Assembly (NCBI RefSeq): GCF_047511655.1 | Contig: NC_133395.1 | Span: 74,805,910-74,869,909, forward strand | Source of the DNA: Castor canadensis | Lineage: Eukaryota > Chordata > Mammalia > Rodentia > Castoridae | Direction of reading: 5' to 3' | Length of the DNA stretch: 64,000 bases | Shown here: positions 1-11,720 of the stretch, one piece after another | Numbering within the stretch: the stretch's first letter is position 1 | Layout: each line of letters opens with the position of its first letter | Notes under the pieces: model-generated | The model's database searches: none | Seen by the model: only the letters and a program-made list of their open reading frames with translations | What the model was told of the DNA's origin: nothing | Program-made: the position numbers and the translations under genes

Positions 1-246
1 TTTTGTTTACACTGGTCTATCCCCTGGACCAAGAAGATGTTCTGTTATATTACCAAGAAGTGCTTCTAAAAGGAACAAATAAACACAACTCTGGAGGTCC
101 ATAGTGGTACTGTAGCCATGATAGGAGTATCACAGCAAAGCAGAGAAATAAACATTATCAGGGGATAGGAATGTGAAGTTATAATCAGAAAATTAGAGCG
201 AAGAAAAAACGCAAATCCCAATCCTAAACTATTTTAAGAACATTTG

Positions 247-350
247 GGGGCTGGTAGAGTGGCTCAAGTGATAGAGTACCTGCCTAGCAAGTGTGAGGCC
301 CTGAGTTCAAAGACCAGTGCTGCAAAAACAAAACAAAACAAAAGCACTAG
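247..350 (+). mobile_element. tRNA/ID-type SINE with target-site duplication
   Basis: The body reads like a tRNA-derived SINE: a box A-like start (ggctggtagagtggctcaag), the phrase gcctagcaagtgtgaggccc, a box B-like gagttcaaa, then an A-rich tail of caaaa units. A perfect 10-bp direct repeat AGAACATTTG flanks it at 237-246 and 351-360, which is the signature of L1-mediated insertion. This is the clearest single copy of the ID-like family seen throughout the window. Confidence 0.9.
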
Positions 351-1017
351 AGAACATTTGCTGGCTTTATTATTTTGCCTCATATCAACAGTTACATATA
401 AAGATTATGTCTTTGCTTTTAAAACAAGTGCTAGTCCCCTCCTTTTGAAATTGCATTTAAACTTCAATATTTACCTTAATAGTTCACCTACAGATGCCAA
501 AAACAGAATGTTCACACATCCCTGGAATACAGTTTAAAAAAAGAAAAAAAAAGATAAATTTCCTTCAGAAGTAAAATGGCAAAACATTCCTTTTTATTTT
601 CCACATGCTAAAAGCCTGTATTCTCTCAGTAAAAACAACAAACAATTTTTTTTTCCATTTAAAAGGGAATGGATGGTTTTTCAGGCTTCTCTGTCTCTCC
701 CCAAACAGATGGGCTTTCACATTCAGGAGATGTTGGAGCAGCCATAACCTTGAGTGGGACATGATGGTGGCCAGACTGCGCTGTCCAAGTGCCAGGCATC
801 AAGGCATCGGAGTCACAGGGGAGCTCCTGCTGCACTCGTGCTGCACTTGGAACAGTGCTGGATGTGGAAGGAAGCTCTGGCATAATGATAAGGTGCCTAT
901 AATAATAAAATATGCTGCCTCTAGTGTCAAATAAATTCTGCTAATTTGTTGGGGGCACTCCAGTTTCAGTGGGATTAGAGAATGTTTCCCTGAATGGGCA
1001 CTTGCGCTACACTAACT

Positions 1018-1345
1018 GAATGTTTTGCACATTTTAGTTCATTAAATCCTCATAGTAATCCTAGGGAGGCTGCCAGGTATGATGGACATGCCTGTAATTC
1101 TAGTACTTGGGAGGCTGAGGCCGGAGGATCATGAGTTTGAGGTCAGCCTGGGCTATATAGCTAGACCCTATCTCAAAAAAAAAATGCAACAAAACCTCCT
1201 TCTTCTCCTAATAATAATTCCACAGAGTAGACAACGTTACTGTTTCCACTTTGCAGATGAGGAGACTGAGCTGAATGGCGCACCCAAGGCAACAGAAGTT
1301 GTAAGTAGCAAGGCTGGACTTGCTAAAACTTCCTGTGGTCTGTGA
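1018..1345 (+). repeat. MIR element split by a B1 insertion
   Basis: The left part (cattttagttcattaaatcc, about 1030) and right part (ttgcagatgaggagactgag, about 1252, then acccaaggcaacag) match the known MIR consensus order. The roughly 120 bases between them are a B1 SINE. MIRs are ancient mammalian tRNA-derived SINEs, so the nesting order agrees with B1 being younger. Confidence 0.7.
1072..1190 (+). mobile_element. B1-type (7SL-derived) SINE
   Basis: The text gccaggtatgatggacatgc, gcctgtaattctagtacttg, ggaggctgaggccggaggat and gtcagcctgggctatatagc follows the 7SL/B1 consensus and ends in an A tail. It sits inside the MIR at 1018-1345. No clear target-site duplication was found. Confidence 0.85.
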
Positions 1346-1599
1346 GCTCGGTTAGATGAGCCTGGAAGAAGCCCGGTTCTCAGCTGAGCTCACAGCATGC
1401 TGACTTCATGGCAGGGAGTGCCATTTTCAGTCTGGGTTCCAGTGGAATCTCAGCCTGCTGAGCTTTTTTTCTTAACCTCAGTATGACAGACACCAGAAAT
1501 TCTGTGTCAAGTGTGTCTTACATAAGATTTTCCAGTGCACGAAATATTATTGGGAGTTGCATCAGTATCATTGGGTCTGTCACTTTTCCATGCCATTAC

Positions 1600-2180
1600 G
1601 GCACCACTTAGAAACTCATTTTATCCTCTCCTGCTAGTCAGTGCATCATTTTCTCACTCTACACATCCTCTCTGGAGCCCTGCAATCTGGCATCTTCCTG
1701 TCCTTCTACTGTCATTCTTCTTACCCCATGACCATTTCAAATGAACCAAATGGAGTTCTCCTAGTCCCCCATGTTCTGCTAATAGTCACCTCTTCTTTCC
1801 TGGACATCTCTTCTTCCTTGGCTTCCACTGGCTCCTCCCCTCTTTTCGCTTTTTCTTTGTGTTCTTGAGCCTCTGCACTTTTCTCTCATTACTCGAATCC
1901 TTCAGGGATCTGTGATTGTAACCACTGATCTGTCACCCCTAAGCTAATGATGCTCACATCTGTATCACTCCTCTGAGCCTCAAACTGGAACTTGCCTCTT
2001 CCAATAGGACCCTGTGACTTTCTACAGTCACTACATTCTCAACACTTAGAATATCAAACCTCCAGCCTTAACTCAGTCCAAAAGAAAGCTCCATGGCTCC
2101 ATTTGCATCCAGGTCTGTCACTCCCTTGGTGTGTCCTAGGGTTCTGTACTTGGAGCCAGCTAAACAAGAATGACTGAAAA
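1600..2180 (+). repeat. Probable L2 LINE fragment
   Basis: A pyrimidine-rich stretch carries phrases of the type gatgctcacatctgtatcac and tctcaacacttagaatatca. These resemble the coding-strand part of L2-type elements read from memory. The match is diverged. Short open frames here have no protein-like features. Confidence 0.4.
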
Positions 2181-5100
2181 AGCATCCAACCTGATGAGCT
2201 CACTGGTATTGGCTTAATACTACCATAACCCCAAATGAGTTAAGCAATCTATGAAAGAAATGCTCACCAGGATTATTTGCCCTGGTAAATAACAAATGAT
2301 AGCATCAGGACACAGTGACCAGTGACATCCTGACAATAAACTGCTTAGCCTTGCTGACCTCCTTTCTTTCATTTCTTCCTTGGCAGGGAGGGTAGGGTGG
2401 GGAAGACAATTCAGGTAAAACACCTGAGAGTTCATTGCTATTCTGAAGTCATTTTGCTTCCAGCTCTTATTCAAATCATCTCAGGGGCTTTGTTGACATT
2501 ATCTACTGATGTATGTAATCCATCTTTTCAAAAAGAGAGAGGTACCAACCCATCAAACAACACCCTTCCGTCCGCAGAGATCTCAGGTCTGAGGTCACCT
2601 CCTGACTGCCAGCTGCCTGCACCAGGCCCCTGGGCATATTTCTACAGGGTGATATTTACCATGCTAGATGGCTGCACACTGTAGGGCTTATTGGATTCTT
2701 AATAAAAGCAGCCTTCATTAAGACAGGGTGCACAGGCAGCGTGCCCTTACTTTTGAGGAAAGGACAACCCAGCACAAGACGGATGCTCCCCCTTGGCTTG
2801 GAAATCATGTGGGTCAAGTGCCTTGTCATGCATTAACAGCCTTTTTAAGTTGCTAGGCAGATTGAGAGGAGTGACATAGATAAATGAAGGCAGAGGAAAA
2901 TCATACGATCTGTCTTGGTAGCATAAACGCTGAGACTCAGCAGCTGCATTTAAACAGGGCAATTTGCTAAATGAGTGGTTGGCTACTTCCCAGATGGCCA
3001 ATGTGACACAGGGCTTGGATGAATCCTTTCTTCAATCATGCATACGTCTAGACTGAGACATGAAAGGCCAGGTTATAGCTACCACAGTGGCGGCAGCAGC
3101 TTTGAAAGCCTCACATAAAACATGCTTGGTCTGGCCAGAGCTCAGCTGGAGCGAGTGTGGTGGCATAGCACACAGGCTGTCTCCAGGAAAGCCACTTCTA
3201 GCATGACAGCCAGCTCTGAGCAGGGGCTCTCCCTGTGTACATCTGTCTACCGCGTTTCCCACAACCACCAGGTTTGCTGGGCAGGCAGGTGAGGTAGTCT
3301 TCATATAGGATGAAGCAGCAGTGAAGGTCAGAAAGCAGAAAGGTTGGCATGTCCTTGCTGTTTTTAATGTGCAATTTTAATCAATTTGCATGTATTTTGT
3401 CTTGATTTTTCTAGGTCAGTCTTTCAGCGGATGACCCCTCTCTGCCTCGCCTTCTCCCCTCTCCTAGCACTTAATTTCACCATGGCTTGAGGATTTCCCT
3501 AGAGCTTGTATCCTGGAGGGAGGTGTTGGCTGTAGATGTGGGGGTAGACCAGATGACCTCTCAGTTCTGGAACCTCAAAGTCTATGAAATATGTTGACTG
3601 ACTGAATGAAACCGGGTCAGGTCAATTGGAATCCCTGGAAGGGAATTTGGCCCACCTCTAACAAAATAAGCAGCCAAAGGACTTCATTAGGTTGTAATGG
3701 GGAGAAAAAAAGCAACTCCACTGAGTGTTTTCACTTTGATAAGTTGTACCCCCAAGCCTATTTTATTTTTATTATTGTAATAAAAATTTTCCATGGGAAA
3801 ATTCTCCAAGTTCTTCAACAGCCCTGTGAGTCTCTGCTCAGCCAGTAAGCAGCTTCACCTCACCCCATAATGGAACCCACTAGGCTGGATGGTGGTCTTC
3901 CACCCTCCATGCTGAGCCCCAGATTTCATTTTTTTCTGACTCAAGAGGAAAAGTTTAACCCAATGAATCACCAACAGCATTTTCTGTGACATCCTGGGGA
4001 AAACTACGGTTTGTTTAGGAAGAACTCACAAGCACTTCACTTATTACAATTTCTGATCTACCCAGAGTGGAAAAATTTAAGTTCTGCTCTGAGTTGATAC
4101 ACCAAAGCTTTCTCACCAATGTTTTCCTGTGATCAGGACAAAATCGGCCCCACAGTCAGCCTGATGTAAACAAATAACTGAACAGGGCTGTCCTAGGAGG
4201 TGGGGTGTAGATTATTCCCTGCCTATTTCACCCAGATATCATAACTTTCCTGACTCTTCTGAGCCTGATTTCCTCATCTGGACCACAAAACAGAGAACAT
4301 TATTTGAGGAAATATTTTCTCAAGTCTCCCAAGGGCAGTACCTAACCAGCACTGTTCTACACCTACAGACAAAAAGCTGATCCACACATATGAGAATGCC
4401 TTACAGCATGGCTGGCCCAGATCTATCCATGGAGGTGTTGATGACAAGAGTCCAGGCTATGGGAAGGGACTGTTCCAGTCCACAGATCTGCCATAAGGCA
4501 AGAACAATAAAGTCCTGGGACTCTGGGGATGATCCCAAGTCTGTTCAAGTCCTGTCAATGAGGAAATGGCTTAGACAGGGTAGAAGAGGTACGTATTAAT
4601 CCTCTTAAGAAATAGGTTTCTTAGTATACCGAGTATAACACTGATGAATCCTTATGAGAGACCTTTAAGTGCATGCAGCAATCTGAAGACGCTACCAGAA
4701 CAGTCACTCATTGAAGCAGCTTTCATAATAGGGGGTGATGAATAAGGTCCCCAGCCTTTGTCATCAGATCAGACATGCAGCTTCCCTAATGCTGAGTGTG
4801 ATTGGGTCACAGGTTCCAGGGATACAAGACAACCAAGAAATATGCAAACTGTGAAAACCTGAAAGCCAGCCAATTAGGTGACAGATTAGGTAATAAGGCA
4901 GGCTTCTACCTTCTAAATAAACCTGTTTCTAGCGCACACAACCTGAGGCTTTGCTAAATGGCACCTGAGCTATTTAATACCACCTTCATTTTAAGCCTTT
5001 TCTCAGCCTAAAGAAAATTTGATTTTTGAAATGAGCATCCAAAGGACTCAAATACTATTTGAAAATGCAGTGACTTTTTAACATTCAAATATAGCTCCAC

Positions 5101-5286
5101 AAAGAGTCACCCTTGATTGACATTTAATTCCATTTCATGGCTGTTAATTAAGAAGCACATATATCAGCAACCCAGATGAAGGCGGCAGAAGCAGCAAACG
5201 ATTCCCAAAATAAAATACAGCCCTGATTTGCTTAGAACCTAAATGAGAGCAGGAACACAGTTCTGCTGTGCCTTATCACATTCAGT
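2181..5286. other. No gene recognised; unique-looking intergenic or intronic DNA
   Basis: I see no recognisable exon, SINE or L1 sequence over most of this 3.1 kb. A weak MIR-like phrase (cctgatttcctcatctggac) occurs near 4265. The open frames at 2397-2684, 2747-3001 and 3032-3304 show no family resemblance or splice support. Confidence 0.6.
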
Positions 5287-5301
5287 CCACTAGGGGGCAG
5301 T
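5287..5301 (+). promoter_or_regulatory. CTCF-type core motif
   Basis: CCACTAGGGGGCAGT fits the published CTCF core CCASYAGRKGGCRSY at all 15 positions. The sequence shows only a motif. Occupancy is not shown. Confidence 0.6.
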
Positions 5302-5769
5302 AGATGATTGAGTCTCCACAAGGCGGGCAGTTGCACCTGAAGGATGGCAGGCCCTTTACACAAAGTGAGCAGTGTGGCAGCAGTGACAGGTGTAGGGAGC
5401 AGCCAGTTATTGCTACCAGCACGGTGTGTCAGAGGAATAAAGTGAAATGGATCATTTGCATTTTTACCAATGAACTTGCATTCTAATGAACAGGCAGTGT
5501 CACCTGGACCTGCTTTGGCTTCTTCCCTGGACACAGGACAGATACTGTGTCCCACAGGATAGTAACCAGGCTGGACCACACCCGGGAGAGCAGCCAAGAA
5601 GAGGCAGAGCCAAGGAGCCCCATTTACAGGGACTGGCCACCACGGGGCGCCACTACTGAGAAGCCGCTGTCATTTCATCCCTGTATCAAGATCTATTTGG
5701 GAGAATTTCAGCCCGAAGATGGTGTGGCGCAAATCCCGGGCATTATTCCTATCCTGGTCTGTGTGAATG
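5302..5769. other. Interval between two CTCF-type motifs; no gene seen
   Basis: Both strands have open frames across about 5550-5900, but none shows a domain or convincing splice sites. The stretch is moderately GC-rich and includes a further partial G/C core (cacggggcgccac, about 5640). Confidence 0.5.
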
Positions 5770-5784
5770 GCGCCCCCTGGGGGA
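5770..5784 (-). promoter_or_regulatory. CTCF-type core motif, opposite orientation
   Basis: The plus strand reads GGCGCCCCCTGGGGG. Its complement, CCCCCAGGGGGCGCC, fits the CTCF core with one mismatch (third position). It points toward the motif at 5287-5301, so the pair is convergent. Confidence 0.5.
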
Positions 5785-6424
5785 ACTGGGCAGTGCATAG
5801 CTTGTCCTGGTTCCCACCAAGTGCGTCCTGGGCTGTAGGTCTCCGTAGAAGTAAGTGCTCACCATCTCCTGGGTTCCTCATGTTAAAAAAACATTTGCAC
5901 TAAAAGGCTCTAAGGAAAGTAGAGGCAACATCTGAGTGAAATTAGGAAGAGGGACCAGGTGGGGTTCGATGTCTCCCTGCTCCCTTTGCATCCTTGCTCT
6001 ATTCTTGCTTTGATTCAAGAATTCAGTACTCTCCGTTCACTGTCCTGTCTAACCTGCTCTCTAGAGAGATTCTGCAGTCTCAAATCATTCACCCTCAGTT
6101 TGTTTACATCTCTGTGGTCCCAAATCCCCTAGTGTGTGTGTGTGGTGGGGGGGATGGGAGGAGATTTGCATGCGAGCCTTATTTCTGATTCTGAAGCAAA
6201 ATACAGGTGCAGAATTTCTCCCTTCAGCTATGAACAGGAACCTCTCCAGCAATCCGGACACAAGCCAGCTGTGCCATTGTCCCCTGTGCTCTGACTCCCA
6301 TGCTAGCGGATGATTCCATTCGTTCCTAGGCTTGATTCTTCACACATGGGTTTACCTGGAAGTTTCTTCTGTTTACTTGATAATCAGCAAAACCTAGGGG
6401 TAAGGGAACAGGCTCAAGTCATCC

Positions 6425-6570
6425 TGCTCCAGTCCATATCCCAGTTTTGCCATCTCCTGGGAGCACAGAATTTTGGGTAAATTGCATAACTGTTCTGTGC
6501 CTCACTTTCCCCACTCTCACAAACAGCAGTGGTAATAGGCATCTCCTGGGGGTGTGGTGAGGTGAAAACA
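6425..6570 (+). repeat. MIR fragment
   Basis: Phrases gggtaaattgcataactgtt, ctgtgcctcactttccccac and ggtaataggcatctcc follow the MIR core and 3' consensus. Confidence 0.65.
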
Positions 6571-7879
6571 CCAAGCACACAAGTGAGCATGACACCTTTG
6601 CTATCTCTGAAGGTTTTGTTCTCATCACGCTGTGTTTCCTTTTCTATTTTCCATCTCGCTTGGCAATGCAGCTCTCCCTTCTGATTTCCTCCCCCACCTG
6701 CCCCAACACACACCCACTTCTTCCAGAAAGGACAGCAGATGGTCTTTCGGTTCCTGACTCACTTCTACCCCCACACCTACCTGGTCATCACTGTAGAGGA
6801 TCAGACACATGTTAGGATCCATGAAACTAAAGGAAGGAACAAAAACACCATCTTCAGACACGACATTGAGATTATTACCTTGTTAGTTGGGTTGGGGGTG
6901 GGGCTAACAAAAGTCCTTCCTGCCACGTCCTATTTGTAAGTCTTGGAAACAGATGCTTGTTTACTTCTCCTAGATCCAAAGTGATTTCCGATTCTCTTTA
7001 ATCATCTACTTCCACTGTGCAGATTCATGATTAAAATAAGGGATTTATTTAAAACCCAGTGCGGGAGCTGAGAGAGAGCTGTAAGGAGATGCCTGGGCCA
7101 GTGAGCTCTCTGTGGGGCCAATTCTACACTGCCTTAGGGGCAAGGACTTCCCTGACACAGCCACACTTCTCTCCCATCAGAAGGTGGTGGCTCCCCAAGC
7201 TATATATGATGTGGAGAGCGACCATTCCTCTGAAATTGCTGTAGCATCCCACCCCCTTCTTTGGGAGGATGTCCAGCTCCAAGGGTCTAGGCGCTGTCTT
7301 GTGCTAGGACCAGAGTTGGGAGGAGCAACTCTCCCAATGGATAAAGACTGGCAAAAGGCAGAGGTGACAGGCAGAAGAGACAAAGAGGCCTCGAAAGAGG
7401 AAGGGAAGGGAGAAATAGGCAAGAGTAGGAACAGGGTAGCAAGACACTGAATGGTGTGACTTCTCCCACAACCTCTCAAGCCCTCAGGATTGTCTACAAA
7501 AATCACAAAATGCTTACTCAAAAACCAGGAGAGGTTGAGTGGATGCAAGAGGTGGAGGCCTGGCCAGTATTTGGCTGACATGGTCAATAATTACCAACAT
7601 GACAACCACAGGCTTGTAGAACACTGTGCAGCCACATTGAATTTGACAAATAATTCATCAGCTTATATCAGACTTATTTATTGCTGTTTTATTTCCAAAG
7701 ACAGGAGCAATGTAACTTGAAGCATTTCTTTCTTGTGTCAGTATAAGAAATCCGTATGTCTTTTAAACACTCTAATTACAATATCTTACAGGCATTACGA
7801 AGTGTACAATAGATGTTTCCTTCTTGTTTCTGGAATCTAGGCAGATCGAAGAGAAAGATGCTGTTTGTTTCTTAAAGTC
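6571..7879. other. No gene recognised
   Basis: The segment contains a short G/T-rich patch near 6890. Open frames on both strands at 7059-7587 overlap each other and look compositional. No splice-flanked exon was found. Confidence 0.55.
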
Positions 7880-8351
7880 CTTGAGGGTATTGTGGAATGT
7901 ATTTTCTTCATTCATTTTATCTCTCTATATTTCACCTTCACCTCCATTTATAAGTGTGTATGATCTTTATTGTTGTATATTCATTATTGTAAATATCCTT
8001 AAATTCTCTCTTAGAGAATTAATGTCATCATTAATAAACACAAACATAAAAACATTTTACATATTCTCGAAGTTTTTACACCTTCACCTTTAGTGCATAG
8101 AAATGTCCCACGAGTTTTGTTGTAGTCAAACCATTCCCCATTTCTGGCTTTAAAGCTTCTGCAAAGCACTTTTTCTGCTCCTATTATTACTATGATATTC
8201 TCCTATAATTTCTTCTAGTGTATACTTTTAAAATGTTTAGTTCTTTGTTCTACCTAGAATTTATTCTTATACATAGTATGATACAAGGACTTAACTTTTC
8301 TGTAAATAAATACCCATCAGTTATTTGCTAGACTGCTCTCCCACTAATTTG

Positions 8352-8403
8352 GTGGTACTGGGGTTTGAACTCAGGGCCTCATGCTTGCTAGGCAGGCGCT
8401 CTA
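8352..8403 (-). mobile_element. Truncated ID-type SINE
   Basis: The reverse-oriented family phrase gtggtactggggtttgaact plus ggcaggcgctcta is present. CCACTAATTTG occurs at 8341-8351 and again at 8404-8414 as a possible target-site duplication. There is no oligo-T stretch on the left, so the tail has been lost or the copy is partial. Confidence 0.75.
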
Positions 8404-8503
8404 CCACTAATTTGAATTACCAATTGCACTACCAACGCTTCGATATATGCAGAGATCACTCACTAATCTCTGCGGCTCTTCATCGCATCAGTATTTTACT
8501 GCA

Positions 8504-8575
8504 ACCTTTTTTTTTCAGTACTAGGGACTGAACCCTGGGAAGCACTCTACCACTCAAGCCATACCCCCAGCTCCC
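8504..8575 (-). mobile_element. ID-type SINE with target-site duplication
   Basis: An oligo-T start (the reversed A tail) is followed by cagtactagggactgaaccc and agcactctaccactcaagcc. Direct repeats TTTACTGCA lie at 8495-8503 and 8576-8584. The copy is inside the old L1. Confidence 0.8.
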
Positions 8576-8880
8576 TTTACTGCAGCTTAATAGTATGGTT
8601 TGATAGCTGCAATTCAAATCCTTCCTCATTAATCTTTTCAACATTTTCTTGGCCATTATCACATATTTATGCTTCCAAATGAACTTTAGAATCAACTTGC
8701 AAAACAACTTCAAAACAATCCCATTGAGATTCTGATTGGACATTGAATTTGTCATTTAATTTGGGGACATCTTCACAATATTGAATTTTTATATTCAGGA
8801 AAACTGTTTCCTCTATATTCAGTCTTTCTTTTATGTCTTTAGAAAGGTCATTGTTAAGGTTATTTAATAATCTAACAACT

Positions 8881-10539
8881 GATTTCTTCTTTGAGCAGAG
8901 GATGTGAGAAAGTAAAGAGTTGCGTTTCTGGTGGTCAGGAAGTCCCATCACAAAGATGCAGTCACCTAGGAAGATTGGACAGAACTTTTCCTAGCAAAGA
9001 CATGCTTAGCCCCTGAAGGATGTTGAAAATATTAGCTGAGAATACTTGGCCAGTTGAGTAAGCTGTACAAACATATACGTCCCTCAAGAAGACAAAGATT
9101 TGAAGCTCTTTGCCAAGCAATCAAAAGACCAAAAATGACTTTTTCTCTGTATCTCACTTTTTATAGAAGATTTTAAACAGAGAACCTGGCTCCTTGCACA
9201 CTAATATTCTCTCCAACACTATCCGTTCCATAATTTGTGGATGCTTCATATCAATTATAAATAACCTTTCCAGACTACAGGTTTCTCATTTCCTTAACCT
9301 CATGCCCCAATAGTCTTGTCTTCCACCATGGCCACTCACTGCCATGGCCATGACCTTGGTTTTGTCATTAGTAATAAGTGGGACACTATCTATCCCACAC
9401 CAAATCTCAATTTCCCATGTTGCACCTCCTGTCTTCCCAGGTTACCGACTCCATACTCAGTTCCAACAGTGAGACATGCAACTCACTGACCCCAATGTAT
9501 TTTCATTGAATTTGATTCTTTTGTGTCTCATTTTGCTTCTTACCTGGATTAAACCCCATGAATGACAAGAACCACTTCCTCATATCCACCCTCAACTCCT
9601 TTGCTCGCTCTCATTTGTTCCTGCTTGGCAAAAAAGCACCCTGGGTTAAGCCTGACTTGATTTTCTACCTACCTCCTGCCTGTGTCCATGTGCAAATGTG
9701 ACTGCAGATGGCCACGGACCTGTGCTGAGTGGTCTGACTTCAAATTCATGACCACAAAGTACTTCCTGACAGCTGTCCCTCCTCTCCCACTCTCTAAGAC
9801 CACTCCACTTCTCCCTTTCTCTGCACATCTCCAACACCTCCTCCCCAATCCTTGTTTTCAGATAAGAACTTCATAAGCCACCAAGAAAACTCAAAAAAGA
9901 CCTACCAGATCCCACCACACACGCACTCGCACCCCTGCACCTGGACCTGCCCACTGTACTTCCCTTGGGTCCCTCCACATGGACCACCCATGGTCCCCTG
10001 ATATCAGCCGCCACCTGTGCAGTGGTCCCATCCTCTTGCCCACCGAAGACCGCTGTCCAGCCTCTCTCCCTTTTCCCCCTTCATGTTCCATTTTTACTGG
10101 ATCCCTCCCAACAGCATGCAACCACTCTCTATTTCTCCACTGGGAAAAAGAAAAGAAAATTCGTCTTGATCCCCTTTCCTCTCCCGCTATCACCCCATTT
10201 TTCGTCTTTCTTTTGCAGCACTGTGACTTGGGAGACAGCTCCCCAGTGCCGTTCTCATTTCTCTCTTCCTGTTGTCTCTGACAGTGTTCTTGTGGAGCTT
10301 TTGCCACAAGGATAAAGGAAGCCAACTCCATGCTGCTGAAACCAACGGAAAAGCCAGGTCCTCTTTCTAGCAGCTGTCCTTGACTCTGATCTCTCTAGGT
10401 TCAAGTACCTGGGCTCAGTCCACACAACCCGCATGACAGTACATTCCTCAGCTAATGGATTTCCCTCCATCCCTCTGAGCTAATGGCTCTTACTGTGCAC
10501 CCCCAATGCTCACCCTCTGGCCATCTTGAATTTCTGATG
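8881..10539. other. No gene recognised; partly pyrimidine-rich, possibly L2-derived
   Basis: From about 9580 to 10330 the plus strand is strongly C/T-rich, which creates long but compositionally biased frames on both strands (for example 9891-10331 minus). Phrases near 9430-9560 resemble L2-type sequence only weakly. Confidence 0.45.
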
Positions 10540-10715
10540 CCTGTGCCTGGCTCTTCTTTCTCCCCAGTCCCTGTCCCTTTCTAACACCCTGCCCGATCAT
10601 GTATTATGGGATGGTGACTGCCCAGGAGCCAGGCTCCATGGGGGAAGGACTTCTTGCCTGTTTTCTTCACTCATGTATGCCAAGTGCTCAGAACAGTGTC
10701 AGGCCATAATAAGTT
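10540..10715 (+). repeat. L2 3' end fragment
   Basis: The order ccctgcccgatcatg, ttgcctgttttcttcactca, agtgctcagaacagtgtcag matches the L2 3' terminal region (usually ending in a cctggcacatagtaggtgct-type phrase). Confidence 0.5.
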
Positions 10716-10939
10716 ATGTTGATCCTCATGGTTGACGTGTTGTACACTTTCAGGTCATCATCTACATCCTTGAGCACACCAGCGAGTGTCTAGACTTGCT
10801 GGCTATGCTGTGGGCCATTGCTGCTCTCCCTCCAGGTCCCACAGTGCTAACCTGTGAGTCCTGCCCTGTCCCACCACTTGCCTGCTCTCTGGACCCCCTT
10901 GTGCCTTATTGGTCCCCTCAGTCCTCGCTCTCTCACACA

Positions 10940-11300
10940 CCACCTCTTAGTTTTACATGATCTCTCTCTCTCTCTCTCTTTCCACTCCAGTGTGAGTTCC
11001 CTGAGCTGCGTTTACCTGCTTAGGAGGTGGAGCCTAGCTACAGGAACTAGGACACTGGGAACGTGCCTTTGAGGGTTGTACTTGGTACCCACCCTCTCCA
11101 CTCTCTCATTCCTGTCTGCCATGAGGTAAAGAACCTCCTCTACTTCTCACTCTGAACACCATGATGTTACATGTTTCCACAGGCTCAAAGTAATGGAGTG
11201 AGATGACTACGAACTGCAACCACGAGCCCAAATAAAAACTTCTTCCTTTTAGTTGTTTCTTCGGGTATTTTGGTCATCGTTATGGAAAGCTAACTAATAC
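10940..11300 (+). mobile_element. MaLR-like solo LTR
   Basis: A CT-rich tract, then tacaggaactaggacactgg, ctgccatgaggtaaagaacc, a polyadenylation-type AATAAA (11231 region) and the ending gttatggaaagctaactaat. The same 3' ending recurs at 46320, 52650 and 54440. It is characteristic of rodent MaLR-type LTRs. The exact subfamily is not determined. Confidence 0.6.
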
Positions 11301-11389
11301 ATCGAGGCAGACGGTGCCATGGGCATCTGTGTGTTGTGTTGGGTCTGAGACAGCACAGGACTTGAAGCCCCCGAGCGACATGTTAAAGG

Positions 11390-11720
11390 CATGGGCCTGA
11401 GGGTGGCATTGTTGGGAGGTGGTGGAACTTCAGGAGGTGAAGTTTAGTAGGAGGTCTTTAGGTCATTGGGGGTATGACCAAAAAGGGGGTTGTGAAAGTC
11501 CTGGTTTTTTCCTCTCTCTTTACTCCCTAGCTCATGCCATAAATGGTTTCTCTCCACCATACTTTCTCCGTGATGTCTGTCTTGCCACAGCACAAAAACA
11601 ACAGGGCCAATTAGTTACAGACTTAAATTAAAACTATGATCCCAAAACATCCTTTTTCTCTTTATAAATTGATTGTCTCAGGCATTTTGTTATAGAAACA
11701 AAAAATGACTAATATACCCC
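11390..11720 (+). mobile_element. MaLR-like solo LTR, second copy
   Basis: The phrases attgttgggaggtggtggaa, ggtctttaggtcattggggg, ctcatgccataaatgg and caggcattttgttatagaaa follow the same LTR family as the neighbouring copy at 10940-11300. Confidence 0.6.

Larger units (their letters stand above)
7880..8880 (-). mobile_element. Ancient L1 (L1M-like) ORF2 fragment
   Basis: On the plus strand, phrases such as tttagttctttgttctacct, gaatttattcttatacatag, aactttagaatcaacttgca and gacatcttcacaatattgaa are the reverse complement of L1 ORF2 from old mammalian subfamilies. The element is heavily mutated and is interrupted by two SINE pieces. No functional frame remains. Confidence 0.65.

Noticed and set aside
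9891-10331. 146-codon minus frame
   Set aside because: It lies in a pyrimidine-rich, probably L2-derived stretch. The composition explains the open frame.
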